Positions 15,785 to 24,450 of a stretch of 36,257 nucleotides of DNA are shown here, one piece after another. Both the position numbers and the translations under genes were made by a program. The notes under the pieces are model-generated. The model had not been told where the DNA came from. It did not search any database and worked only from the letters and a program-made list of their open reading frames with translations. The stretch is from Bacillota bacterium. Lineage in GTDB: Bacteria; Bacillota; Clostridia; Christensenellales; Aristaeellaceae. The stretch covers positions 1 through 36,257 of the forward strand of contig JAEWRJ010000085.1 of NCBI GenBank assembly GCA_023460055.1. Direction: 5' to 3'. Position 1 is the first letter of the stretch. Each line of letters opens with the position of its first letter.

Positions 15785-16867
15785 ATGCAAAACCGATATG
15801 AACTCAAATCAACGGGCGGTCTGCAAAAGGCGCTGAAGCACCCCTTCTCGGGCTTCATCCTCATCGGCGTGCTGCTGGTCGCCCTTCAGGTGATCTCGCT
15901 GGCGACGGGCGGAGCCTGGCCCAAATCCTCGATGCTCAACGGCTTTGCCTCGGTGATGATCTATGCCATCGTGGGCTACGGCTTTACCTACCTGCTGGGC
16001 TACGCCGGCCTTGCCAGCCTGGGCACGGCCGGTTTCGTGGGCCTGGGTGCCTACATGACAGCCTACGCCCTGCGCAACCTGCCCGGCATCCCCTACTTCG
16101 CGGTGATGCTGGCGGCGCTCCTCGTTTCTCTTGCCCTGGGCGCCGTCGTCGGCTTCATCAGCCTGCGCATCGAGGGCATCTTTCTGGCGATCGTCACGCT
16201 GGGCCTCAGTGAGGTATTCTACCAGCTGTTTAACAACTGGCTGGACTTTACCAACGGCCCCAACGGCGCGTCGATCTCCAAGTTCCCGATCTTCCAGACA
16301 TTCTTTGATATGTCCAGGAAGGACGCGCAAAGCGCGTTTTACATCTTCCTGGTGCTGATCACCGTGGGCCTGATGATGCTGACCTATAACCTGGGCCGCT
16401 CAAGCACGGGCCGGGCGATGCTGGCGATGAAAAACTCTTCTTCCGCGGCGCAGGCCATGGGCATCAGCCTCTTAAAGTACAGGCTGCTGGCCTTCCTGCT
16501 GTCCACCGCCTACGCGGGCCTGGGCGGCGTGCTGTTCATGAGCTACCTGAAGTTCTCCGCCCCCCAGAACTACACGATCATGTTCTCGCTCAATATCCTG
16601 GCGGCGGTGCTGATCGGCGGCTCGCGCAACTTGGTCGGCACCTTCCTGGGCAGCTTCATCGTGTTCGGCATCACCCCCATCTTTTTGCAGGACATCACTT
16701 TCTTCCGCGAGAACCCCTGGGTCATCAACGTGACCATCGGTGTGATCATCATCGCGGTGGTGATGTTCTACCCCGGCGGGCTGGTGCAGCTGACGGGCAA
16801 TATCAAGAGCTTCTTTAAAACAAGGATTGCTGACAGGCGGATATATACATATGGCGAAGAAGACTGA
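15785..16867 (+). CDS. Branched-chain amino acid-type ABC permease (LivM family)
   Basis: A 360-residue partner of the LivH-type permease. It has hydrophobic helices throughout. The LivM signature is YAIVGYGFTYLLGYAGLASLGTAGFVGLGAY, followed by an EGIFLAIVTLGLSEV segment and the cytoplasmic GRAMLAMKNSSSAAQAMGI loop. The C-terminus ends in VVMFYPGGLVQL and a basic tail. The start is ATG 15785, 1 base after the livH stop region. Its 3' end overlaps the next gene by 17 bases. Confidence 0.92.
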   Translation: MQNRYELKSTGGLQKALKHPFSGFILIGVLLVALQVISLATGGAWPKSSMLNGFASVMIYAIVGYGFTYLLGYAGLASLGTAGFVGLGAYMTAYALRNLPGIPYFAVMLAALLVSLALGAVVGFISLRIEGIFLAIVTLGLSEVFYQLFNNWLDFTNGPNGASISKFPIFQTFFDMSRKDAQSAFYIFLVLITVGLMMLTYNLGRSSTGRAMLAMKNSSSAAQAMGISLLKYRLLAFLLSTAYAGLGGVLFMSYLKFSAPQNYTIMFSLNILAAVLIGGSRNLVGTFLGSFIVFGITPIFLQDITFFRENPWVINVTIGVIIIAVVMFYPGGLVQLTGNIKSFFKTRIADRRIYTYGEED

Positions 16868-18379
16868 TCCCCGGTATTTCAACGACCCCAAGGGCGCGGC
16901 GCTGCGACGGAGGCTGTTTCGAAAGATCGAACAGCTGGAAAGCGGCATCCGCTTTGAGCGCGATCTGATCGATCTGCGGGAGAAACAGCTGGATGAAAAG
17001 CGGCAGCGAAAGACCGCCAGGCTTGACCTGCGGCTGAAAAAGCCCCTCTATCAGGAGGAGCTGGCGCTGTGCGAGGCTTCAGCCGCGGCGCAAGAGCTGC
17101 TGCGGGAGCGCCTGCCCGGGATCACGGAAAAGCACCGCCTGGCCTACAGGAAGCTGCGGCAGGATCTGCGCAGGAAAGAAGGGCTGGTCGATGACAAGGG
17201 CCGCCTGAAGCAGGGCGCGAAGGCGCTCTCACAGGCCTCTTCTAAAAAGCTGGATGAGCTTCTCGCCGCGCAAAAAAAAGAGAAGGAAGCCCTGTCCGGA
17301 AAACTTCTTGAGCAAGCCCGCAAAAGCCGCCTGAAGCCGGAGGAACTGAAGAAACGCAGGGCTGTGTACGAAAAAGCCATGCAGGAGAAGGAGCACCAGG
17401 TCAAGGCGCTGGATGAAGCCCTCCGCGCAGGGAATGACGCGGCCATGAAGGCCTTCAAAGCCAGGCAGAACCGCCTGATAGAATCCCACAGGGAAAAGCT
17501 GAAATCCCTTCAGACAAGCCTGCTGCAAAGCGAGCAGAGCGCGGAGCACCACCTCCCCGAGGATGTCTGCCTGAGGCTTGACAATCTCTCCATGGTGTTC
17601 GGCGGCCTGCGGGCCGTGGACAGCCTGAGCTTCGACGTCAAAAAGGGAGAGATCTTCGGCCTCATCGGCCCCAACGGCGCCGGCAAGACAACAGTGTTCA
17701 ACTGCATCACGCAGTTTTACAAGCCGACTGAGGGCAATATCCTGTACCGCACGGGCGAAGGCAACGTGCTGAGGCTCAACAACTATGTGGTGCATGACAT
17801 CATCACCAAGGGCATTGTGCGCACCTTCCAGAACGTGGAAGTCATCGGCGAACTGACGATTATGGAAAACCTCCTGATCGCCGCGCACAGGCAGTACCGC
17901 TCGGGCCTCTTTTCCCAGATGTTCAACCTCTCCAAGGTGAGGCGCGAGGAGCAGGTGCTGCGCGAGCGGGCGATGAAAGTGCTTGACTACTGCGGCCTGA
18001 CCCAAATCAAGGATCTGCCGCCGGTTGGCCAGCCCTACGGCATCCTCAAGCGCATTGAGCTGGCGCGCACCCTGATGGCGGGCGCCAACCTGATCATCCT
18101 GGATGAGCCGGCCGCCGGCCTCAACGACCAGGAGACCGTGGAACTGACAGGCATGATCCGCCGCATCCAGAAGGATTTCAAGGTCACCATTTTCTTAGTC
18201 GAGCATAACATGGGCCTGGTGATGGATCTGTGCGATCATATCTGCGCCATCTCCTTTGGCAAAAAGCTGGCCTATGGCACGCCGCAGGAGATACAGAATA
18301 ATCCCGTCGTGCAGGAAGCCTATCTGGGCACCGCCGACGCGCATGAAGTCAAGGAAGCAATTGTTGGGGAGGTGGAATG

Positions 18380-18380
<1 letters not shown>
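16851..18380 (+). CDS. LivG-type ABC ATPase with a long N-terminal coiled-coil extension
   Basis: A 509-residue protein, about twice the normal LivG length of some 255. Residues 240-495 are a LivG ATPase: Walker A GPNGAGKTT near 273, a signature reading QPYGILKRIELART, Walker B LIILDEPAAGLN, and the switch histidine in VEHNMG. The signature departs from LSYGQQ-type forms but keeps the YG and the ARTL part. Residues 1-235 are almost wholly Lys, Arg, Glu, Gln, Leu and Ala, with heptad-like spacing, and predict as long charged coiled coils. They match no domain I recognise. The start is ATG 16851, inside the end of livM. A shorter start at the ATPase boundary is not supported by a clear ribosome site. 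Confidence 0.85.
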
Positions 18381-19123
<743 letters not shown>

Positions 19124-19135
19124 AATGACTCTGTA

Positions 19136-19164
19136 TTGAGCGCGTGCGTCAGCGCGTGTTTAAT
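19136..19164 (+). promoter_or_regulatory. Candidate internal promoter for the binding-protein gene
   Basis: TTGAGC (19136-19141) and TTTAAT (19159-19164) are 17 bases apart and match four and five of six consensus positions. An extra promoter here would help make the binding protein more abundant than the membrane parts. A 5-bp hairpin, GAGGT/ACCTC, lies just before the AAGGAG ribosome site. Confidence 0.4.
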
Positions 19165-19199
19165 AAATATTATGAGGTAAAACCTCAAGGAGAGACACC

Positions 19200-20555
19200 A
19201 TGAAAAAAATCCTGTCTATGGCTCTCGTCCTCGCGATGCTCCTGTCCCTGGCCGCTTTCAGCGCCATGGCAGAGACCGGCGTGGACACCAATGCCCGTGA
19301 AGAAAACGGCGTCAAGTTCAAGGGAACCGTGAAGATCGGCTCCGTCATGTGCGAAACAGGCGCTGTCGCCAGCGTCGGCGTCCCCTACAGCCAGTTCTAC
19401 AAGCTGTATGTGAAGTATGTCAACGAAGTGCTGGGCGGCGTAGCCAAGGGCGCAGACGGCGTCGGCTACTACCTGGACCACACCTCCTATGATGACGGCA
19501 CTGACGGCGCTCAGGGTCTCATCTACATGCAGAAGCTCGTGGAAGACGATCAGGTCTTCTCCTTGGTCGGCAACCTGGGCACCTGGAACATCGCTTCCTC
19601 CCAGGAATACATCGTCGAAGAAGGCATCCCCTCCGTCTACTGGGGTACCGGTTCCGCCCTGCAGTACTACCTCCCCGCTGAGGGCAACCAGCGCTTCACC
19701 TTCCCGGTACAGCCCATCTACATCACCGAAGGCCGCATCATGCTGATGCGCGCCGTGAACATGGCCTCCATCGAAGGCTCGGGCGTGAGCGAAGTGAAGA
19801 AGGTCGGCCTGATCTTCTCGGCCGACGATTCCGGCACCCAGATCGAATCCGGCGTCAAGCTGCAGTATGACCTGATCCCCGAAGCCAACCGCCCCGAAGT
19901 GGTCTATGTCAAGGTCAACACCCAGGTCGCCGACGAAATGACCGCTCAGGTCGCCCAGCTGGAAGGCTGCGATGTCGTCATCATCGGCGGCCTGCAGGCC
20001 TACTTCAACCCCATCTATACCGCCATGCAGTCAAACCCCGCCACCCGCGGCGTGCCCACCATCGTGTCCTACGTGAACGTTGCCCCCAGCAACATCCCCG
20101 CTGATGTCGCTAACCAGGCAGACACCGGCGACATCTACGGCGGCGCCTGGGTCGTCATCGACTCCGCTGCCCAGACCGACCGCCAGAAGGCCGACCTCGC
20201 CGAGTTCGTCAACGTCCTCAACTGGGGCCTTGAGAAGGGCTACATCACCCAGGAAGACTACAACGCTTACAGCGTGTCCGCCTATTCCATGTCCTCCTAC
20301 ATCGCCGTGCGCGTGTTCATGGCCGGCATGGAGCGCCTGGCTGACAAGGAAATCACCCGTGACGCTTTCCTGGAAGCCATGGAATCCGCCCGTATCGATG
20401 TCCCGATCTCCGGCGGCGTTGATTACTCAAACGGCCAGCGCATCGGCCTGGACGGCATGGCCTTCGCCAAGTACGTCAAGAACTACACCGACGCCACCAA
20501 GGCCTTCGTAACCGTCGACGGCATGAAGTCCATCGGCGAGCTGCTGGGAGAATAA
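19200..20555 (+). CDS. Branched-chain amino acid-type substrate-binding protein (LivJ/LivK family)
   Basis: A 451-residue secreted receptor for the Liv-type importer. Residues 1-24 are a signal peptide ending SAMA, with no lipobox cysteine. The mature part opens VKIGSVMCETGAVASVGVPYSQFYKLYVKYVNEV and continues with the type I periplasmic-binding fold: VEDDQVFSLVGNLGTWN, then EEGIPSVYWGTGS, then VGLIFSADDSG. The start is ATG 19200 after AAGGAGAGACACC. The ligand is not evident. The enzymes around the operon suggest a small carboxylate rather than an amino acid, which is inference. A strong terminator follows. Confidence 0.9.
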   Translation: MKKILSMALVLAMLLSLAAFSAMAETGVDTNAREENGVKFKGTVKIGSVMCETGAVASVGVPYSQFYKLYVKYVNEVLGGVAKGADGVGYYLDHTSYDDGTDGAQGLIYMQKLVEDDQVFSLVGNLGTWNIASSQEYIVEEGIPSVYWGTGSALQYYLPAEGNQRFTFPVQPIYITEGRIMLMRAVNMASIEGSGVSEVKKVGLIFSADDSGTQIESGVKLQYDLIPEANRPEVVYVKVNTQVADEMTAQVAQLEGCDVVIIGGLQAYFNPIYTAMQSNPATRGVPTIVSYVNVAPSNIPADVANQADTGDIYGGAWVVIDSAAQTDRQKADLAEFVNVLNWGLEKGYITQEDYNAYSVSAYSMSSYIAVRVFMAGMERLADKEITRDAFLEAMESARIDVPISGGVDYSNGQRIGLDGMAFAKYVKNYTDATKAFVTVDGMKSIGELLGE

Positions 20556-20574
20556 TCCTACTCCGCGGCAGCCC

Positions 20575-20606
20575 GGGGAGGAAGCCCGCGGGCTTCCTCC
20601 CCCTTT
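20575..20606 (+). terminator. Rho-independent terminator-like hairpin after the importer operon
   Basis: Thirteen-base perfect arms (20575-20587 and 20590-20602) form a stem of very high GC content, followed by CTTT. The T run is short, so termination may be partial. It separates the importer from the CoA-transferase unit, which has its own promoter. Confidence 0.7.
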
Positions 20607-20624
20607 GAATAAAATGGCCGATCC

Positions 20625-20654
20625 TTAACCTGAGCGCGCGGGGGATGGTACAAT
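20625..20654 (+). promoter_or_regulatory. Candidate promoter of the CoA-transferase gene
   Basis: TTAACC (20625-20630, four of six) and TACAAT (20649-20654, five of six) are 18 bases apart, and the ATG is at 20720. The leader of about 60 bases contains no obvious palindromic operator. Confidence 0.5.
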
Positions 20655-20719
20655 CGGGGCGCGTTCATGTCAGGGATCAGTACAGCGCCATACACGCTTG
20701 AAAGAGAGGATATAAGACC

Positions 20720-22039
20720 ATGACAGATTACAGAAGCAAACTCATTACAGCCCGGCAGGCTGTGGACATGGTGCAGTCAAACGACTACATCGTCACGGGC
20801 CTGGGGCCTTCCTTCGCGGACAGCTTTTTCAGCCAGCTGCACACCGCGGCGGACCGCCTGCGGGATGTGACCATTTCCACCTGCCTGCCGATGCGGGATC
20901 ACCCCTGCTTCTCAGACCCCGCCTACGTCAAGAGCTTCCTGCATGATGCCTGGTTTTATTCCCCGCCCACGCGCAAGGTTCACAAATTCGGCGCTTCCAG
21001 CTTTGTGCCCAACAACCTGCACTTTGCCGGCACCAAGCGCCTGTACCACAAAAAGCCCCGCTTCTATGTCGGCGTCGCTGCTATGCCGGACAAGCACGGC
21101 AACATCTCGCTCTCCTGCTCCAACACCTATGAGATGCAGATGATCGAAGCGGCGGATATCGTGATCCTGGAGATCAACCCCAACTATCCCCGCACCTTCG
21201 GCGACCATATCCTGCGGGTGGATGAGGTGGATTACTTCATCGAGTCAACGATCGACATCCCCTGCCTGCCCGATGTGCCTTCCTCCGAGAAAGACAAGGT
21301 CATCGGCAGCCTGGTCGCCCCTTACATCAACGATGGCGACTGCATCCAGCTGGGCATCGGCGGCATGCCCAACGCCATCGCGGATGCCTTGATCGATAAG
21401 AAGGATCTGGGCATCCATACGGAGATGCTGACCACCAACATGATGAAGCTGTTCAAGGCCGGCGTGATCACCGGCCGCAAAAAGCAGACGCACAAAGGCA
21501 AGATGGTCTGCACCTTTATCATGGGCTCCAGGGAACTATATGAGTTCGCGGACGACAATCCCTCGGTTGAAGTGCTGGCGGGCAGCTATACCAATGACCC
21601 CTATGTTATCGCGCAAAACGACAACATGGTGTCGATCAACTCCACCATCGAGGTGGATCTGACCGGCCAGTGCGCCAGCGAGTCCATCGGCTCCACGCAG
21701 TTTTCAGGCACCGGCGGCCAGGCGGATACCGCCATCGGCGCGCAGAACTCCAAGGGCGGCCGCAGCTTCATCTGCCTGTACTCCACCGCCATGGTCACCA
21801 ATAAGGAAACCGGCGAAAAGGAGGAGATCTCCAAGATCGTGCCGCAGCTGAAGCCCGGCGCGGCCGTCTCCCTCAGCCGCAACGATGTGGACTATGTGGT
21901 CACCGAATACGGCGTCGTCAACCTGCGCGGCACCAACATCCGGGAGCGCGTGGAGCTTTTGATCAGCATCGCCCACCCCAGGTTCCGCGATGAGCTGAGG
22001 CGCCAGGCCCGCGAGCTTGGTCTGGTATTCGACAGATGA
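20720..22039 (+). CDS. Acyl-CoA:acetate CoA-transferase / acetyl-CoA hydrolase family protein
   Basis: A 439-residue cytoplasmic enzyme that would move CoA between acetyl-CoA and another acid. Family signatures are LGIGGMPNAIADAL (CoA site) and the probable catalytic Glu E311 in TIEVDLTGQ, aligned by eye with the TAVEVDIY segment of AarC. The glycine loop FSGTGGQADTAIG follows, then VTEYGVVNLRG. Butyryl-CoA, 4-hydroxybutyrate and succinyl-CoA transferases share these features, so the acid partner is open. The start is ATG 20720 after GAGAGG. It overlaps the hydrolase gene by 4 bases. Its likely role is activating an acid brought in by the neighbouring importer. Confidence 0.88.
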   Translation: MTDYRSKLITARQAVDMVQSNDYIVTGLGPSFADSFFSQLHTAADRLRDVTISTCLPMRDHPCFSDPAYVKSFLHDAWFYSPPTRKVHKFGASSFVPNNLHFAGTKRLYHKKPRFYVGVAAMPDKHGNISLSCSNTYEMQMIEAADIVILEINPNYPRTFGDHILRVDEVDYFIESTIDIPCLPDVPSSEKDKVIGSLVAPYINDGDCIQLGIGGMPNAIADALIDKKDLGIHTEMLTTNMMKLFKAGVITGRKKQTHKGKMVCTFIMGSRELYEFADDNPSVEVLAGSYTNDPYVIAQNDNMVSINSTIEVDLTGQCASESIGSTQFSGTGGQADTAIGAQNSKGGRSFICLYSTAMVTNKETGEKEEISKIVPQLKPGAAVSLSRNDVDYVVTEYGVVNLRGTNIRERVELLISIAHPRFRDELRRQARELGLVFDR

Positions 22040-22854
22040 GTGATTTTGTATTTCAGGGGAAAAAGGTGCATTACCGCCTGGTTGGCGAGGGCAGGCCGCT
22101 GTTGATGCTCAACGGCATCATGATGTCCACAAAGAGCTGGGCCCCTTTTGAAGCGGCGCTGACGCGCGGCGGCAACCGGCTCATTTTGGTGGATCTGCTG
22201 GATCAGGGCGAGTCGGACGCCATGGATGAGCCGTTCTCCCTGCGGCTGCAGGCCGATATGCTCGACGCGCTGCTGGATCGGCTGGAGATCCCCTCCGTGG
22301 CGGTCTTCGGCACCAGCTATGGCGGCGAGGTGGCGCTGAACCTGGCGGTGCGCCACCCGGAGCGCGTCAGCAGGATGGTGCTGGCCAATACCGTCGCCCG
22401 TACCAACGCCTGGCTCAAGGAGATTGGCGAGGCCTGGATCCTGGCCGCGGGTTCCCCTGAAGCCTACTACAATACCACCATCCCCGTCATCTACAGCCCG
22501 GATTTCTACGACCGCAGGTCCCTGTGGATGAAAAAGCGCAAGGATCTCCTGACCTCCACCGCCTTTGCCAACGCCGGCTTTTTAGCCCGCATGGAACGTC
22601 TGACCCGCTCGGCCGAAAGCCACGACGTACGCGACGGCCTGGGCTTCATCAACTGCCCGGTGCTGCTCATTTCCTCCGATCAGGATCACATCACCCCGCC
22701 GGAGGAGCAGCTTTACCTGCGCGACCATATCCCCGGGGCTGAGCTGGTGCTGCTGCCAAAGACCGGCCACGCCTCCTTCTATGAGCGGCCCGACCTGTTC
22801 ATCAGCATCGTCTCGGGCTTCATCAACCATACCGAGCCAATCGCGCTGCCCTGA
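22036..22854 (+). CDS. Alpha/beta hydrolase
   Basis: A 272-residue cytoplasmic hydrolase. The N-terminus (VHYRLVGEGRPLLMLNGIMMSTKSW) has an NG in place of the common HG oxyanion motif. The nucleophile is S94 in FGTSYGGEVAL. The candidate acid is D215 or D217 in ISSDQDHITPP, and the base is H245 in KTGHASF. The substrate may be an ester, a thioester or a C-C bond; the sequence does not decide. The start is ATG 22036, coupled to the CoA-transferase stop (ATGA). Paired with a CoA enzyme, thioesterase or ring-fission-product hydrolase roles are both possible. Confidence 0.8.
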   Translation: MSDFVFQGKKVHYRLVGEGRPLLMLNGIMMSTKSWAPFEAALTRGGNRLILVDLLDQGESDAMDEPFSLRLQADMLDALLDRLEIPSVAVFGTSYGGEVALNLAVRHPERVSRMVLANTVARTNAWLKEIGEAWILAAGSPEAYYNTTIPVIYSPDFYDRRSLWMKKRKDLLTSTAFANAGFLARMERLTRSAESHDVRDGLGFINCPVLLISSDQDHITPPEEQLYLRDHIPGAELVLLPKTGHASFYERPDLFISIVSGFINHTEPIALP

Positions 22855-22870
22855 CTGACATGACGCAGGT

Positions 22871-22899
22871 TTGACGTCAGGCGGCTTTTAGGCTATCAT
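22871..22899 (+). promoter_or_regulatory. Promoter of the tetR-type gene
   Basis: TTGACG (22871-22876, five of six) and TATCAT (22894-22899, five of six) are 17 bases apart, placing the start site near 22906. A candidate operator at 22900-22915 sits on the start site. Confidence 0.6.
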
Positions 22900-22915
22900 C
22901 TGTTTCTTGGAACAG
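22900..22915. promoter_or_regulatory. Candidate TetR autoregulatory operator
   Basis: CTGTTTCTTGGAACAG is an inverted repeat with six of eight half-site positions matching, placed on the expected transcription start. The location suits autorepression by the TetR protein encoded just downstream. Confidence 0.4.
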
Positions 22916-22941
22916 CAACATGTAAAAAAGGAAGATGGCAT

Positions 22942-23574
22942 ATGACGACAGGCCCCAAGACCGCCCGCGGGCTGACGACCATGAACCGCATCATCAAGGC
23001 CGCCGAGACGGAGTTTGGCCGCAAGGGCTACTATAACACCGGCATCAACGACATTGCCACCAGGGCCAAGGTCGCTTCCGGCACGATCTACCTGTATTTT
23101 GACGACAAATATTCCTTGTACGTCCATTTGCTCACCCAATACGGCCACCGCATCCGCAAGGAGATCGCCAAGAGCACCGAAAAGTGCGCCAACCGCCATG
23201 AACTGGAGCGCGAGGGCCTGCTTGCCTTCCTGCGCCTGGTGAAAAAGCGTCCCCACATGTACAACATCATCTGGGAGTCGCTCTATATCGACCCCAAGCT
23301 GTTCGCCGAATATTATGAGACCTTTGCCTCGCGCTATAAACATCAGCTGGATATGGCGCAGGGTGAGGTCACGCAGATGGATACCACCGTCATGGCCTAC
23401 TGCCTGATGGGCATATCCAACTTCCTGGGCCTGAAATATGTGTTCTTTGATAAGGACGCGGATCTCGAATATGTGGTGGATGAGGCCCTGAAATTCCTGA
23501 GCCTGGGCGCCTTGAACGGGCATCTGCCTCCGCGTCCCGCCCAAGCGAAGAAGGAAGACACTGAATCAGAATAA
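22942..23574 (+). CDS. TetR-family transcriptional regulator
   Basis: A 210-residue regulator. Residues 14-65 form the TetR DNA-binding domain: RIIKAAETEFGRKGYYNTGINDIATRAKVASGTIYLYFDDKYSLY contains the HTH and the diagnostic GTIYLYF. The remainder is a helical ligand domain ending in a charged tail. The start is ATG 22942 after AAGGAAG. As the last gene of this block it probably controls the acyl-CoA/importer genes. TetR relatives of this type (FadR-like, AcrR-like) often sense acyl-CoA or fatty acids, which would fit, but that is inference from context. Confidence 0.9.
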   Translation: MTTGPKTARGLTTMNRIIKAAETEFGRKGYYNTGINDIATRAKVASGTIYLYFDDKYSLYVHLLTQYGHRIRKEIAKSTEKCANRHELEREGLLAFLRLVKKRPHMYNIIWESLYIDPKLFAEYYETFASRYKHQLDMAQGEVTQMDTTVMAYCLMGISNFLGLKYVFFDKDADLEYVVDEALKFLSLGALNGHLPPRPAQAKKEDTESE

Positions 23575-23579
23575 TGAAA

Positions 23580-23638
23580 TACAGGCATACATAAAAACGG
23601 AGGAGCAAAGCGCTCTTCCGTTTTTATGTATGCCTGTA
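23580..23638. terminator. Long bidirectional hairpin terminator after the tetR-type gene
   Basis: Twenty-one-base perfect arms (23580-23600 and 23618-23638) carry AAAAACGG and CCGTTTTT next to the loop. A further 6-bp stem (AGGAGC/GCTCTT with one G-T pair) closes on AAAGC. The inner part is a textbook terminator with T runs on both strands. The outer ACAGGCATACAT arm extension is longer than termination requires. Confidence 0.75.
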
Positions 23639-23830
23639 AAGATCCCGAGAAAACCGCGTGTATACTGAAATAAAGCGAGATGCATCCAAAGAAGTATAGT
23701 TGACCCGTCAAACCAGCCCGGCATTCCCGGCTTTACATGCAAAAAGTTTTTAAACTGTACTTTTAAAACTCTCAAAAATCTGATAGTTTTTAAAGCGCGA
23801 ACGTATTTTGCGGGTTATCTCATGGGATAG
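23639..23830. other. AT-rich gap between convergent genes
   Basis: There is no gene. Three copies of an AGTTTTTAAA-like word occur: 23745-23754, an inverted form (TTTTAAAACT) at 23761-23770, and 23785-23794. The first and third are exactly 40 bases apart. Upstream is a small palindrome, TTGACCCGTCAA, near 23700. The arrangement resembles a regulator-binding array, though no gene start is adjacent. Confidence 0.35.
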
Positions 23831-24205
23831 TCAGCCGTTGTTCTTGCCCCGCACGCGCTTTTTGATCACGTCAAAGGATTTTTCGCTGATATCATGCTCG
23901 ATTTTGCAGGCGTCATCGGCCGCCGTTTCGCTGTCCACACCCAGGCTCACCAGAAACTCGGTCAAAATATTATGGCGCTCGAAAATTTTCTCGGCGATGA
24001 GGGCCCCCGAGGGTGTCAGCAGCAGGTGGCCCTGATCATCTACCGATACATAGCCCGCGTCGCGCAAAATGCCGATCGCGCGGCTGACGCTGGGCTTGGA
24101 AAAGTTCATATACTTGGCGACATCGATGGAATGAACCGGCTTTCCCTTCTGGGATAAAACCAGGATCGTTTCCAGATACATCTCCCCGGATTCATGCAAA
24201 TTCAT
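23831..24205 (-). CDS. DtxR/MntR-family metal-dependent regulator
   Basis: A 124-residue regulator. The N-terminal part (SGEMYLETILVLSQKGKPVHSIDVAKYMNFSKPSVSRAIGILRDAGYV) is the DtxR winged HTH. The second part includes the dimerisation and metal region: GALIAEKIFERHNILTEFLVSLGV, then DACKIEHDIS, where His, Glu, Asp and Cys residues line up with metal ligands. It lacks the C-terminal SH3-like domain, as MntR-type proteins do. The start is ATG 24205 after GAGGTG. It is divergent from feoA-feoA-feoB and is almost certainly its iron- or manganese-responsive repressor. Confidence 0.9.
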   Translation of the reverse strand: MNLHESGEMYLETILVLSQKGKPVHSIDVAKYMNFSKPSVSRAIGILRDAGYVSVDDQGHLLLTPSGALIAEKIFERHNILTEFLVSLGVDSETAADDACKIEHDISEKSFDVIKKRVRGKNNG

Positions 24206-24223
24206 GTCTTCACCTCATTCCCT

Positions 24224-24239
24224 GTTAGTTGTACGTAAC
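24224..24239. promoter_or_regulatory. Weak third DtxR-type box near the regulator's own start site
   Basis: GTTAGTTGTACGTAAC keeps the outer GTTA and TAAC of the two perfect boxes at the feo promoter. It sits just after the regulator's -10 box, which would allow autoregulation. Only four of eight half-site positions are symmetric. Confidence 0.4.
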
Positions 24240-24247
24240 TTTTTTAC

Positions 24248-24276
24248 AGCATATCATAAATGGGTAAAAAGTCCAA
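24248..24276 (-). promoter_or_regulatory. Promoter of the dtxR-type gene
   Basis: On the minus strand TTGGAC (24271-24276) and TATGCT (24248-24253) are 17 bases apart. TGA directly before the -10 box makes it an extended -10 promoter. The start site near 24241 leaves a leader of about 35 bases. Confidence 0.55.
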
Positions 24277-24314
24277 GTTTTCAGGTCCTGTGATTAGCCG
24301 AAATAATTGTGGGT

Positions 24315-24345
24315 AAGCCCGAAAATTCTATTGACATTCGGGCTT
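24315..24345. promoter_or_regulatory. Inverted repeat flanking the feo -35 box
   Basis: Perfect 9-bp arms AAGCCCGAA (24315-24323) and TTCGGGCTT (24337-24345) enclose 13 bases that include the -35 box. The sequence is unrelated to the GTTAG boxes downstream, so a second regulator, or an upstream terminator-like structure, is possible. Confidence 0.45.
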
Positions 24346-24359
24346 GCATCCTTCAATAT
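24331..24359 (+). promoter_or_regulatory. Promoter of the feo operon
   Basis: The -35 box is a perfect TTGACA (24331-24336). A 17-base spacer leads to CAATAT (24354-24359), a weak -10 box. The start near 24366 falls at the edge of the first DtxR-type palindrome. Confidence 0.5.
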
Positions 24360-24364
24360 ACCAC

Positions 24365-24402
24365 TTGTTAGCAAACGCTAACAATTGTTAGAGAAATCTA
24401 AC
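24365..24402. promoter_or_regulatory. Two tandem DtxR-type operators of the feo operon
   Basis: The first box has 8-bp perfect arms, TTGTTAGC and GCTAACAA (24365-24384), around AAAC. The second has 6-bp perfect arms, GTTAGA and TCTAAC (24387-24402), around GAAA. Their GTTAG starts are exactly 20 bases apart, two helix turns, so two dimers would bind the same DNA face across the transcription start. Confidence 0.7.
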
Positions 24403-24450
24403 CCGTATGTTCCAAACAGCATGCCATTTCTTGACGGAAGGGGGATTTCC

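Noticed and set aside
14869..15864. Long open frame (331 codons) on the minus strand over the livH gene
   Set aside because: It is very rich in His, Gln, Gly and Asp, has no recognisable domain, and mirrors a clear LivH gene. It reflects the GC-rich third positions of the real gene.
19124..19199. Terminator between livF and the binding-protein gene
   Set aside because: Only a 5-bp stem beside the ribosome site is present; there is no stable hairpin with a T run.
23741..23794. Possible CRISPR-like or tandem repeat array
   Set aside because: Only three short AT-rich words, one inverted, with no regular spacers and no cas genes.
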